Positions 16,113-24,499 of a stretch of DNA of 64,000 nucleotides are shown here, piece after piece. Position 1 is the first letter of the stretch. Every line of letters starts with the position of its first letter. The notes under the pieces were generated by a model. It was not told the DNA's origin, made no database searches, and saw only the letters and a list, made by a program, of their open reading frames with translations. The translations under genes and the position numbers were made by a program. Source of the DNA: Sphingosinicella sp. BN140058 (GTDB taxonomy: Bacteria; Pseudomonadota; Alphaproteobacteria; Sphingomonadales; Sphingomonadaceae). Location: assembly GCF_004135585.1 (NCBI RefSeq), contig NZ_CP035501.1, forward strand, positions 2,551,501 to 2,615,500. Direction: 5' to 3'.

Positions 16113-16331
16113 CTACTTGAAGCGATAGGTGATCCGACCCTTGGTCAAATCATAGGGGGTCAGCTCGACGAGAACTTCGTCGCCGACGAGGACGCGGATG
16201 CGGTTCTTGCGCATCTTGCCCGCAGTGTGGCCGAGGATCTCGTGATTGTTCTCGAGCCGGACGCGGAACATGGCGTTGGGCAGCAGCTCAACCACCTGCC
16301 CGCGCATTTCGAGAAGTTCTTCCTTGGCCAT
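16113..16331 (-). CDS. infA: Translation initiation factor IF-1
   Basis: A 72-residue OB-fold protein nearly identical in pattern to bacterial IF-1: '[21 protein letters not shown]', '[19 protein letters not shown]' and the C-terminal '[12 protein letters not shown]'. IF-1 binds the 30S A site during initiation. ATG 16331 has AGAGGA upstream. It heads the infA-maf-RNase-yacG run. The 500 bases upstream hold no recognisable gene, so the promoter probably lies there. Confidence 0.99.
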   Translation of the reverse strand: MAKEELLEMRGQVVELLPNAMFRVRLENNHEILGHTAGKMRKNRIRVLVGDEVLVELTPYDLTKGRITYRFK

Positions 16332-16702
16332 CGATCCTCTGGGTGCTCGAAAAAATTCGCGCCGCCATAGCGGCTGAAGGCGAAAATGGGAAGCTCATGT
16401 AGAGGAGGACAGGGCTGCGCCGTGACGCCATGGCCGGCATGCACCGGCTGGCCCTGCTTGCCCAGGTGGGGCGCGGCGGCTCACGTCGCCGGTGGTCCAA
16501 GTTGCCATTCCACCTTGTTCATGATATGTTCCCGCGGCAACGATCGGTCTCGAACTCGCCCGCTATCGGGCGAGCCATCGGTGCCGTGGAGTCGTTCCCC
16601 TGTCGCCGGGCGCATCGCTCGTCTTTGAAGGCTGGGGACTGGATGATGACTTGGAGGCCGCTCCGGTGACCTCGCAGATTCGGTCGAGCCACAATTGTGA
16701 AA

Positions 16703-16733
16703 ATCGACCGTAATAACGGTGAATACGGTCGAT
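16703..16733. promoter_or_regulatory. Nested inverted repeat, candidate operator or RNA hairpin
   Basis: ATCGACCGTA (16703-16712) and TACGGTCGAT (16724-16733) are perfect inverted repeats with an 11-base spacer. Inside, ACCGT-AATA-ACGGT forms a second, mutually exclusive hairpin. Two alternative pairings in 31 bases could be a protein operator with half-site repeats or a switching RNA. No protein is known for it here. Confidence 0.4.
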
Positions 16734-16798
16734 CGTCGGGAGGGGCCCTGGCCGCATCGAGACGATCGGCGCCATGTTCCGGTGGGTGCGAAGGTTGA

Positions 16799-16828
16799 CG
16801 GAGGCAGCTTGCGATCAAGCTGCCTCCG
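16799..16828 (-). terminator. Terminator-like hairpin after hppA
   Basis: A 13-base-pair perfect stem with a 4-base loop, beginning ten bases after the hppA stop on the minus strand. There is no T-run after it, so it may end transcription only partly or protect the 3' end of the mRNA. Confidence 0.6.
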
Positions 16829-16837
16829 CCCGAACGT

Positions 16838-19015
16838 TCAGCCGCCTGCCCCACCGGCCGCCAGCGCGGCGAGCAGGAGGAGGGCGACGATGTTGGTGAT
16901 CTTGATCATCGGATTGACCGCGGGGCCGGCCGTATCCTTGTACGGATCGCCCACGGTGTCGCCGGTCACCGCCGCCTTGTGGGCCTCGGAACCTTTGCCG
17001 CCGTAATTGCCGTCTTCGATATACTTTTTGGCATTGTCCCAGGCGCCGCCGCCCGATGTCATTGAAATGGCGACGAACAGGCCGGAGACGATCACGCCGA
17101 GCAGTAGCGCGCCCAGGGCCGCGAAGCCCTGCTCACGCCCGGCGATCAGAGAGATGCCGAAGAACACGACGATCGGCGCCAGCACGGGCAGCAGCGACGG
17201 GACGATCATCTCGCGGATCGCGGCACGGGTGACGAGATCGACGGTACGGGCGTAATTGGGCCGGCTGGTCCCGTCCATGATGCCGCTGTTGCTGCGGAAC
17301 TGCTCGCGGACGTCGATCACCACTTCGCCGGCGGCGCGGCCGACCGCGGTCATGCCCATTGCGCCGAACAGATAGGGCAGCAGCGCGCCGAGCAGCAAAC
17401 CGACGACCACGTAGGGATTGGACAGCTCGAAATCGACGCCGCCGGCGCCGATGCCGAGCTCGCCGGCAAAGCGTTCGAGATCGGTCGTGTAGGCGCCGAA
17501 CAGCACCAGGGCGGCGAGACCGGCGGAGCCGATCGCATAGCCCTTGGTGACCGCCTTGGTGGTGTTGCCGACGGCGTCGAGCGCATCGGTGCGGTGGCGG
17601 ACTTCGTCTTCAAGGCCGGCCATTTCCGCAATGCCGCCGGCATTGTCGGTGACCGGACCATAAGCGTCGAGAGCGACGACCATGCCGGCGAGCGCAAGCA
17701 TTGCGGTGGCGGCGAAGGCGATGCCGATGAGGCCCGCCAGTTGGTAGGAGATGATGATGCCGGCGCAGATCACCAGCGTCGGCAGCGCCGTCGACTCAAG
17801 GCTGATCGCGAGCCCCTGGATGACGTTGGTGCCATGTCCGGTCGCCGACGCCTTGGCGATCGAGCGGACCGGGCGATAGTTTGTGCCGGTATAATATTCG
17901 GTGATCCAGACCAGCAGCGCAGTGACGCCCAGGCCGACCATCATGCACCAGAACAGATCCATTCCGGTGAATCCGCCGGTCAGCGCGTCGGCTGCGGTGG
18001 CGGGATCGACCTCCGGGCCGACGGCGTCTCGAGCGCCGCCCAGCGGGCTGTTCATGTTGCCGTCGAGCGTCCGCCACGTGACGTACCAGAGCGCGGGGAT
18101 CGACAGCAACGCGGTCGTCCAGAAGCCCTTGTACAGCGCGCCCATGATCGATTGCTTGGCACCGAGTCGCACCATGTAGGTGCCGATGATCGAGGTCAGG
18201 ATGCAGACCCCGCCGATGATCAGCGGCAGGCTCATCAGGGCGGTCAGTTGCTCGGCACTGCCCGAGACCAGCAAGGCGATCAGCACCATGGTGGCGCCGA
18301 CGGTGACGACATAGGTTTCGAACAGGTCGGCGGCCATGCCGGCGCAGTCGCCGACATTGTCGCCGACATTGTCGGCGATCACGGCCGGATTGCGGGGATC
18401 GTCCTCGGGGATTCCGGCCTCGACCTTGCCGACGAGATCAGCCCCGACGTCCGCTGCCTTGGTGAAAATGCCGCCGCCCAGGCGGGCGAAGATCGAGATC
18501 AGGGATGCGCCGAAGGCGAGGCACATCAGGGAACGGATCACCCCTTCGCCATTCGGCGTCGCGCCGAGCACGTCCACCATGATGTAGAAAAGGCCGGCGA
18601 TCGCGAGCAGCGCAAGTCCCGCGACCAGCATGCCGGTCACCGCACCGGCGCGGAACGCCGTGGTGAGACCACGCTGCAACGACAGCCGTGCGGCCTCCGC
18701 GGTGCGGACGTTGGCGCGGACCGAGATGTTCATGCCGATATAACCCGCGGCGCCCGAAAGCAGGGCACCGATGACGAAGCTCGCCGCCTCGATCGGGCCC
18801 AGGAACAGGCCAACCAGAATGGCGACGACCACCCCGACGATGGCGATGGTGGTATATTGGCGCCCGAGATAGGCCTTCGCGCCTTCCTGGATGGCGCCGG
18901 CGATCTGGATCATCCTTTCATTGCCCGCCGGCTGGGCGAGCACTTGTCGGCTGGTGACGAGGCCGTAGACCACAGCGGCCAGCCCGCAAATTATGGCAAT
19001 CAACACGACTGTCAT
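16838..19015 (-). CDS. hppA: Membrane-bound proton-translocating pyrophosphatase (K+-independent type)
   Basis: A 725-residue, multi-spanning pump that couples pyrophosphate hydrolysis to proton export across the cytoplasmic membrane. The substrate-binding signature '[22 protein letters not shown]' and the following '[20 protein letters not shown]' are intact. The segment '[10 protein letters not shown]' has Lys and Thr at the positions that separate K+-independent from K+-dependent enzymes (Lys/Thr versus Ala/Gly), so this is predicted to be a K+-independent H+ pump. It follows thiL and nusB on the same strand, a frequent alphaproteobacterial order, with a 155-base gap to thiL that may hold its own promoter. 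Confidence 0.98.
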   Translation of the reverse strand: MTVVLIAIICGLAAVVYGLVTSRQVLAQPAGNERMIQIAGAIQEGAKAYLGRQYTTIAIVGVVVAILVGLFLGPIEAASFVIGALLSGAAGYIGMNISVRANVRTAEAARLSLQRGLTTAFRAGAVTGMLVAGLALLAIAGLFYIMVDVLGATPNGEGVIRSLMCLAFGASLISIFARLGGGIFTKAADVGADLVGKVEAGIPEDDPRNPAVIADNVGDNVGDCAGMAADLFETYVVTVGATMVLIALLVSGSAEQLTALMSLPLIIGGVCILTSIIGTYMVRLGAKQSIMGALYKGFWTTALLSIPALWYVTWRTLDGNMNSPLGGARDAVGPEVDPATAADALTGGFTGMDLFWCMMVGLGVTALLVWITEYYTGTNYRPVRSIAKASATGHGTNVIQGLAISLESTALPTLVICAGIIISYQLAGLIGIAFAATAMLALAGMVVALDAYGPVTDNAGGIAEMAGLEDEVRHRTDALDAVGNTTKAVTKGYAIGSAGLAALVLFGAYTTDLERFAGELGIGAGGVDFELSNPYVVVGLLLGALLPYLFGAMGMTAVGRAAGEVVIDVREQFRSNSGIMDGTSRPNYARTVDLVTRAAIREMIVPSLLPVLAPIVVFFGISLIAGREQGFAALGALLLGVIVSGLFVAISMTSGGGAWDNAKKYIEDGNYGGKGSEAHKAAVTGDTVGDPYKDTAGPAVNPMIKITNIVALLLLAALAAGGAGG

Positions 19016-19170
19016 TGGCTTCCTTCCCCTTTATGCGCCGGGTCGGGCCATGCCTTCTGAACGGGATCCGCCCGGGGTTCCGAAGCTTCTACGGGTGGTC
19101 AGAGTAGAAAAGCAACCGACGAGAAGGGTGTTGCCGCGCCAGCCTCGAAGTGCCGGGCGCTCCCGCGCAG

Positions 19171-20115
19171 TCAGCTATGCTGCCAGCCGAGCTTGTCGGG
19201 GAGCGGGATCAAGTCGTCCTGCTCGTGAAGAATGAGTCCCGACCCGCCGGTGACTCGTCCGATTCTGGTCATCTGCAGCGACAATTCTTCCGCGACTGCG
19301 AACACATCCTGCACTGCAGCATCGCAGGTGCAGAAGAGCAATTCGTAATCGTCGCCAGCAGTCGCGGCGGCAAGACGAACCTGTCGATCATCTCCCTCGA
19401 ACGCGATGAGCTCCGGCGAAAGGGGAAGTGCAGCGAGATCGATGTCGATGCGGACGCCGCTTGCCTCGGCCATTCGCTGCGCATCGATCAGCAGCCCGTC
19501 CGACACGTCCATCATCGCGCTTGCCAGGCCCGCAAGTCGGTGCCCGGCGGCGAGCCGCGGGAGCGGACGGCGATAGCGATCCGGGAGCGGGCCATCGGGC
19601 TGGCCGACCGCAATCCGGCGCAGGCCGGCTCCGGCGTCGCCGATCGTGCCGGTGACCCAGAGCACGTCGCCCCCCTGTGCGCCGGCACGCGCCGGTACGC
19701 GCCCGCGCGCTTCGCCGATCGCAGTCAGGCCCAGGCTGCGGGGCGTGCCCGAGGGCACGGACACCGTATCTCCGCCCAGCAAGGGGACACCGAAATGGGC
19801 GAGCGCCTCGCCGAGGCCCGCGACGAATCGTGCGTCCCAGTCGGGTTCCCGGCGCAGGCTGTACCCCATCAGCACGCCGATCGGCGCCGCGCCCTTCGCG
19901 CCGAGGTCCGACAGGTTCACTGCAACCAGCTTCCACGCCACATCGGCCGGAGGATCGCCGGGCAGATAGTGGATCCCTTCGACGATCATGTCGTGGGTGA
20001 GGACGAGCGTTGCTCCCCCGACCGTCAGCACCGCGGTGTCGTCGGCAAAGCCGCGGGCGGCGGGATGCGTGGCGAGCGCACGAAGGGCGGAGAGGAAGTC
20101 TGCTTCGCCGGTCAT
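19171..20115 (-). CDS. thiL: Thiamine-monophosphate kinase
   Basis: A 314-residue ThiL that phosphorylates thiamine monophosphate to thiamine diphosphate. The ATP/Mg-binding features 'GFADDTAVL', 'LTHDMIVEGIHY' and 'NLSDLGAKGAAPIG' are present, as are 'GLLGGDTVS'-type 'LLGGDTVSVPSG' and 'MMDVSDGLLIDA'. It belongs to the purM/thiL/selD superfamily. It lies 81 bases downstream of nusB and 155 bases upstream of hppA, all on the minus strand. No TPP riboswitch was seen near it. Confidence 0.97.
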   Translation of the reverse strand: MTGEADFLSALRALATHPAARGFADDTAVLTVGGATLVLTHDMIVEGIHYLPGDPPADVAWKLVAVNLSDLGAKGAAPIGVLMGYSLRREPDWDARFVAGLGEALAHFGVPLLGGDTVSVPSGTPRSLGLTAIGEARGRVPARAGAQGGDVLWVTGTIGDAGAGLRRIAVGQPDGPLPDRYRRPLPRLAAGHRLAGLASAMMDVSDGLLIDAQRMAEASGVRIDIDLAALPLSPELIAFEGDDRQVRLAAATAGDDYELLFCTCDAAVQDVFAVAEELSLQMTRIGRVTGGSGLILHEQDDLIPLPDKLGWQHS

Positions 20116-20196
20116 CGGGTCATCCGCAAGGAGATCCGGCGACGGCCCGGGACGGCATAGGCTCCGACCCAGCCGGCACCACCGGCGCTACGGGAT

Positions 20197-20652
20197 CTAC
20201 TTCCGGACGTCTTTCGCGACCGCGTCGAGCAGGCCGTTGACGAACGCGGATTCCTTCTTGTCGTAGAAGGCCTTGGCGACGTCGACATATTCCGAGATGA
20301 TCGTGCCGGTCGGCACGTCGATACGGGCGACAAGCTCGTAGGCGCCGGCGCGCAGGATCTGCCGCATCGGGCGGTCGAGCCGATGCAGCGACCAGTCGCG
20401 GGCGAGCCTGGCGGCGACGAGTTCGTCGAGTTCCGCGGCGCGGGCCTGCACGCCGGTGACGATATCGTCGAAGAAGTCGACCTCGGCATCCTCATATTCG
20501 ACGCCTTCGATCGTCGCGCCGAGGCGGTGAAGGTGGAATTCGTGAAGCAAAGTCGGGATCGGCGTCCGCTCCATCTCATGCTGGTAGAGCGCCTGCACGG
20601 CGGCGAGCCGGGCGGCGGAGCGGGATCTGGAACGGGCAGTGGTCTTGGACAT
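20197..20652 (-). CDS. nusB: Transcription antitermination factor NusB
   Basis: A 151-residue all-helical NusB. Visible features are the N-terminal 'RSAARLAAVQALYQHEM', the central 'RLARDWSLHRLDRPMRQILRAGAYEL', 'DVPTGTIISEYVDVAKAFYD' and the C-terminal 'ESAFVNGLLDAVAKD'. NusB binds boxA RNA with S10 and promotes rRNA antitermination. The ATG at 20652 is chosen, since the 13 residues encoded upstream have no family counterpart. It lies upstream of thiL and hppA. Confidence 0.97.
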   Translation of the reverse strand: MSKTTARSRSRSAARLAAVQALYQHEMERTPIPTLLHEFHLHRLGATIEGVEYEDAEVDFFDDIVTGVQARAAELDELVAARLARDWSLHRLDRPMRQILRAGAYELVARIDVPTGTIISEYVDVAKAFYDKKESAFVNGLLDAVAKDVRK

Positions 20653-20721
20653 GGAAGGCGGCCCATAGACCCAGGTCGGGGATTCGGCCACCCCAAAGCA
20701 TCCGCAAACGGCGTTCGCGGC

Positions 20722-21624
20722 TCAGCCGCCGGTGTCGGCAAGGAAGTCCCGGATCGCCGCGGTGACCGTGCCCGGCTCCTCCCAAGGGATGAAATGCCCC
20801 GCAGTCGGCGACGTGACGATTCGGAGATCGGCGACGACGTCGGGCAGGCCTTCGAGCTGGATCGGCAGCAGGGCGACATCCTTGAGGCCCCAGACGACCA
20901 GCGTCGGCATGTGAAGCTTGGGGAAGGGCGCATGCGTCCACAAGGGCAGCTTGGCATCCTCGTCCGTTTCCGGAACCTCGAGATTGGTCGCGCGGTACCA
21001 GTTGAGCATGCCGGTCAGCGCGCCCGGCTCCTTCCATTCGTCGAGATAGGCCTGGCGCTCCTTGACCGGGAGCTTGCCCGGATCGGCGTTGCCGAGCAGC
21101 AGCTTGTCGAGAAAGGCGTCGAGACCCAGAGCGAGGATCTTCGCCTCCGCATCGGGGCTGCGGAAGAAGCGGATATATTGGGACGCTTCGCGCTGCGCTG
21201 TGTCCTCGATGAGCGATTTCTGGAAGACCAGCGGGTGCGGCGCGTTGAGGATCACCAGCCGTTTCACCCGCAGCGGGTGGAGCAGGGCTGCGGTCCACGC
21301 CGCTGCCCCGCCCCAGTCATGCCCGACGAGCGTGAAATGCTTGACGTCGAGCGCGTCCATCAGGGCGAGGGCGTCGGCGACGATCGTGGTGGTCCGATAC
21401 CCCTCGACCCCTTCGGGCTTGTCGGAGCGGGCATAGCCGCGCTGGTCCGGCGCAACCACGAAATGGTCCCGCGACAAGTCCGCAATCTGGTTGCGCCAGG
21501 TGCGGTGGGATTCGGGGAAGCCATGGAGAAACAGGATCGGCTCGGCATCGCGCGGACCGGCGAGACAGACGTCGAGGCTGATCCCGGTGGAAAGCGGGAT
21601 CCGTTCGAGCGGCAGGTCGGCCAT
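20722..21624 (-). CDS. Alpha/beta hydrolase, epoxide-hydrolase-like
   Basis: A 300-residue alpha/beta-hydrolase. The oxyanion motif 'HGFPESHRTW' and the nucleophile elbow 'GHDWGGAAAW' (Asp nucleophile) are those of soluble epoxide hydrolases and haloalkane dehalogenases. The catalytic His is in 'AGHFIPWEEP'. Epoxide hydrolase is the more likely function; two lid tyrosines would settle it, and 'NWYRATN' gives one candidate. Its ATG shares a base with the pirin stop (TGATG), so the two are co-translated. The gene ends 69 bases upstream of nusB. Confidence 0.88.
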   Translation of the reverse strand: MADLPLERIPLSTGISLDVCLAGPRDAEPILFLHGFPESHRTWRNQIADLSRDHFVVAPDQRGYARSDKPEGVEGYRTTTIVADALALMDALDVKHFTLVGHDWGGAAAWTAALLHPLRVKRLVILNAPHPLVFQKSLIEDTAQREASQYIRFFRSPDAEAKILALGLDAFLDKLLLGNADPGKLPVKERQAYLDEWKEPGALTGMLNWYRATNLEVPETDEDAKLPLWTHAPFPKLHMPTLVVWGLKDVALLPIQLEGLPDVVADLRIVTSPTAGHFIPWEEPGTVTAAIRDFLADTGG

Positions 21625-22520
21625 CAGGGGTAGCTCACCGTCTTGGGCACTTCGGGAAGCGGGATGAACTCGTCATGGTCATCGGGCGGCAAGGCGAAGC
21701 GGCCCGCCTTCCAATCCTGGCGTGCCTCGCGGATCCGGTCGCGGCGGGACGATACGAAATTCCACCAGACGTGGCGCGGCCCGTCGAGCGGGGCGCCGCC
21801 GCACAGCATCACGTGCGCGCCGCTGTTCGAGCGGAGGGTGGCGCGGGTGCCCGGGCGGAGCACGTAGAGGCTCTGAGGCGCAAGAGTGAGGCCGTCGAGG
21901 CTTGCTTCCCCTTCGGCGACGTAGAGGGCACGCTCGTCCGCTTCGGGATCGATCGGCATGCTGCCCCCGGCGAGAAGATGAACGTCGGCATAGATGGTTT
22001 CGCTGTGGCAGGTGACCGGCGAGGTTGCGCCCCACAAGCTGCCCATCACCACCCGCGCGGCCGCGCCGGCGCCGTCCACCACCGGCAGAGCGGCCTTGGG
22101 CACGTGCTCGAACGCAGGGTCCATCTCCTCCTTGGCGCTCGGCAGCGCCAGCCAGGTCTGGATCCCGCTTAGCTCCGGTCCCGCCGGCCGCAACGCGGCG
22201 GGAGACCGTTCCGAATGCGAGATGCCGCGGCCCGCGGTCATCAGATTGACCGCGCCCGGCTCGATCGTCCGGTAGGTGCCGAGCGAATCGCGATGGTCGA
22301 TTGCGCCGGCGAAAAGGTAGGTAACCGTGGCAAGGTTGATGTGCGGGTGCGGGCGGACGTCGATGCCGCCGTTTTCCGGCAGGTGGGCTGGTCCCATTTG
22401 ATCGAAGAAGATGAACGGTCCGACCGTCGTTCTCTCCTTGTGCGGCAGGGTGCGGTGCACCTTGAACCCGCCGAGATCGTGGCTGGTCGGCAGCAAGGTC
22501 TGCAGGATGAGATCGTCCAA
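21624..22520 (-). CDS. Pirin family protein
   Basis: A two-cupin pirin of 298 residues. The metal-binding histidines of the N-terminal cupin are seen in 'VRPHPHINLATVTYLFAGAIDHRDSLG' (HPH and H), and 'TAGRGISHSE' follows. Bacterial pirins act as quercetinases or as redox sensors that modulate partner proteins; which applies here is unknown. The start is set at TTG 22520 because AAGGAA lies six bases upstream. GTG 22526 is in frame, but the site would be too close. It is followed directly by the hydrolase gene and preceded by BolA on the same strand. Confidence 0.9.
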   Translation of the reverse strand: MDDLILQTLLPTSHDLGGFKVHRTLPHKERTTVGPFIFFDQMGPAHLPENGGIDVRPHPHINLATVTYLFAGAIDHRDSLGTYRTIEPGAVNLMTAGRGISHSERSPAALRPAGPELSGIQTWLALPSAKEEMDPAFEHVPKAALPVVDGAGAAARVVMGSLWGATSPVTCHSETIYADVHLLAGGSMPIDPEADERALYVAEGEASLDGLTLAPQSLYVLRPGTRATLRSNSGAHVMLCGGAPLDGPRHVWWNFVSSRRDRIREARQDWKAGRFALPPDDHDEFIPLPEVPKTVSYP

Positions 22521-22542
22521 TGACACTTCCTTGGTTGGGCGG

Positions 22543-22827
22543 CTATTCGCCGGGTGCGCGGGCCTTGATCGCGAGCGCGTGCACACGCTCGCGGAGCAGA
22601 TCGCCGAGCGCCGAATTGACCGCGCGCTGGCGTGCCACGCGGCTCAGCCCGCGAAAGCGTTCGGCGACGATGTCGACGGTGAAATGGCTTTCGCCACGCC
22701 CGTCATGGCCCGCATGGCCGCGATGTTTGTCGCTGTCGTCAATCACTTGCAGGCTCTCGGGAGCGAGCGCCGCATGCAAGCGTTGGGCGATTTCCTGGGC
22801 GATGGGGCCGGTTAAATGCGCTGTCAT
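22543..22827 (-). CDS. bolA: BolA family protein
   Basis: A 94-residue BolA-type protein. The class II KH-like fold marks are 'LHAALAPESLQVIDDSDKHRGH' and 'ESHFTVDIVAERFRGLSRVARQRAV'. BolA proteins pair with monothiol glutaredoxins in iron-sulfur/iron handling and influence cell shape and stress response. It stands back to back with the J-domain gene, with only 38 bases between the two start codons, and upstream of pirin on its own strand. The proximity of BolA and a J-domain protein is common in alphaproteobacteria. Confidence 0.95.
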   Translation of the reverse strand: MTAHLTGPIAQEIAQRLHAALAPESLQVIDDSDKHRGHAGHDGRGESHFTVDIVAERFRGLSRVARQRAVNSALGDLLRERVHALAIKARAPGE

Positions 22828-22865
22828 TGCGCCTATATACGGCTTTTGGCTTCGAAAGGCATAGA

Positions 22866-23459
22866 GTGGCGACGGCGGGCAAGCGGCAGACCCGGTTTCA
22901 CGGCCGAGTGGAAGGACAAGGGCTGTGTGCCCGTCCCGGGTGCGAAGCGCCGGGCGAGTTCCGCGCGCCTGCCGGCCGTGGTTCCTCGTTCGATGGCCCC
23001 GGCGACTGGCGGTGGCTGTGCCTCGATCACATCCGCGAGTTCAATTCCGGCTACAATTATTTCGAGGGCATGAGCGCCGAGGAGATCGAGCACGCCCAGA
23101 CTCCTTATGGCGGCTGGGATCGCGAGACTCGTGCGTTTGCGACGGGAGGCGGCGACCGGCCGCCGCGCTGGGCGGATTTCGCCGATCCGCTCGATGCCAT
23201 CGGCGCGCGCTTCCGCCGCGCCGCGGCGCAGGACGCACCGCGTGCGGACGGCCGCGAACTGAGCGTCGCCGATCGCAAGTCCCTGCAGGTGCTCGGGCTT
23301 GCCGTCGATACCGATCGCCGGCAGCTGCGCCAGCGTTATGCCGAGCTCGTCCGCCGCTACCACCCCGATCGCAACGGCGGGGACCGGAGCCATGAGAAAG
23401 CGTTGCAGGCCGTGATCGAGGCCTATACGCAGCTCAAATCCCGCCCTGCCTTCGCCTGA
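22866..23459 (+). CDS. J-domain (DnaJ-like) molecular chaperone
   Basis: A 197-residue protein with the J-domain at its C-terminus (about residues 130-195). The essential HPD motif is in 'RRYHPDRNGGD', which stimulates an Hsp70 partner. The N-terminal 90 residues contain two Cys and a Cys-His pair ('LCARPGCEAPGEF', 'WLCLDHIREFN'), a likely zinc site. GTG 22866 is the chosen start, with AAAGG seven bases upstream; the open frame back to 22827 would overlap the BolA start. It is followed at 35 bases by cobS and cobT, suggesting this chaperone serves the AAA+/VWA pair. Confidence 0.9.
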   Translation: MATAGKRQTRFHGRVEGQGLCARPGCEAPGEFRAPAGRGSSFDGPGDWRWLCLDHIREFNSGYNYFEGMSAEEIEHAQTPYGGWDRETRAFATGGGDRPPRWADFADPLDAIGARFRRAAAQDAPRADGRELSVADRKSLQVLGLAVDTDRRQLRQRYAELVRRYHPDRNGGDRSHEKALQAVIEAYTQLKSRPAFA

Positions 23460-23494
23460 ATCCCGGCTTTGCCTGAACCCACGAGAGACTGACC

Positions 23495-24499
23495 ATGGCC
23501 GATTTTGCCAATTCGAACCCCGCCAGCCGCGGCGCCACCGTGATGGATTCCCCCGATCGGATCGTGAAGGTGCGCGACGTCTTCGGCGTCGATTCGGACA
23601 TGGAAGTTCCCGCTTTTTCGGAGGCGGACGAGCGGGTTCCGGATCTCGATCCGGCCTACGTCTTCGATTCGGACACGACGCTGGCGATCTGTGCCGGCTT
23701 CGCCAAGAACCGCCGCGTCATGGTCCAGGGCTATCACGGCACCGGCAAGTCGACCCACATCGAGCAGGTGGCGGCGCGGCTCAACTGGCCGCTGATCCGG
23801 ATCAACCTCGACGCTCATATCAGCCGAATCGATCTGATCGGCCGCGATGCGATCGTGCTTCGCGACGGACAGCAGGTGACGGAATTTCGCGAGGGCCTGC
23901 TGCCGTGGGCGCTGCAGACTCCGACAGCGCTCGTGTTCGACGAATATGATGCCGGCCGTCCCGACGTGATGTTCGTGATCCAGCGCGTGCTGGAGACCGA
24001 AGGCAAGCTGACCTTGCTCGATCAGAACCGGGTGATCCGCCCGCACCCCTATTTCCGCCTGTTCGCAACCACGAACACGGTCGGGCTCGGCGACACCACC
24101 GGCCTCTATCACGGCACCCAGCAGATCAATCAGGGGCAGATGGACCGCTGGAACATCGTCGTCACGCTGAACTATCTCCCGGCTGCGATCGAAGCGCGGA
24201 TCGTCCTCGCCAAATCGGGCGAATATGATCACGAAGGCGGCCGCCAGGAGGTGGAGCGCATGATCAAGGTCGCTGAGCTCACCCGGGCCGGCTTCATGAA
24301 CGGCGACATCTCGACCGTGATGAGCCCGCGCTCGGTGATCAGCTGGGCGCAGAATGCCCTGATCTTCGACGACATCGGCTTCGCCTTCCGCGTCACCTTT
24401 CTCAACAAGTGCGACGAGGCGGAGCGGCCGATGATCGCCGAATATTATCAGCGCGTGTTCGGGAAGGACTTGCCCGAGAGCATCGTCGGGAAGGCCTGA
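23495..24499 (+). CDS. cobS: Cobaltochelatase subunit CobS, MoxR-type AAA+ ATPase
   Basis: A 334-residue AAA+ protein. Walker A is '[13 protein letters not shown]' (about residues 87-99) and Walker B is '[10 protein letters not shown]'; a Sensor-1-like '[11 protein letters not shown]' follows. In aerobic cobalamin synthesis CobS and CobT form the chaperone-like ATPase that drives cobalt insertion by CobN. The stop is directly followed by the TTG start of cobT, so the two are coupled. No cobN or other corrin genes are in the window, and CobST pairs are kept in many alphaproteobacteria, so a use outside B12 synthesis is possible. Confidence 0.95.
   Translation: MADFANSNPASRGATVMDSPDRIVKVRDVFGVDSDMEVPAFSEADERVPDLDPAYVFDSDTTLAICAGFAKNRRVMVQGYHGTGKSTHIEQVAARLNWPLIRINLDAHISRIDLIGRDAIVLRDGQQVTEFREGLLPWALQTPTALVFDEYDAGRPDVMFVIQRVLETEGKLTLLDQNRVIRPHPYFRLFATTNTVGLGDTTGLYHGTQQINQGQMDRWNIVVTLNYLPAAIEARIVLAKSGEYDHEGGRQEVERMIKVAELTRAGFMNGDISTVMSPRSVISWAQNALIFDDIGFAFRVTFLNKCDEAERPMIAEYYQRVFGKDLPESIVGKA

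Larger units (their letters stand above)
16332..16837. other. Gene-free stretch with three hairpins between infA and hppA
   Basis: About 500 bases without a convincing coding frame. It holds a perfect 8-base-pair hairpin with a 4-base loop (16555-16574), a 10-base-pair inverted repeat with nested inner palindrome (16703-16733), and the terminator-like hairpin after hppA (16799-16828). It must contain the infA promoter. A small RNA is possible but I cannot assign one. Confidence 0.6.

Noticed and set aside
16519..16854. 111-residue open frame on the minus strand between infA and hppA
   Set aside because: No ribosome binding site, no recognisable domain, it runs across two hairpins and overlaps the hppA end.
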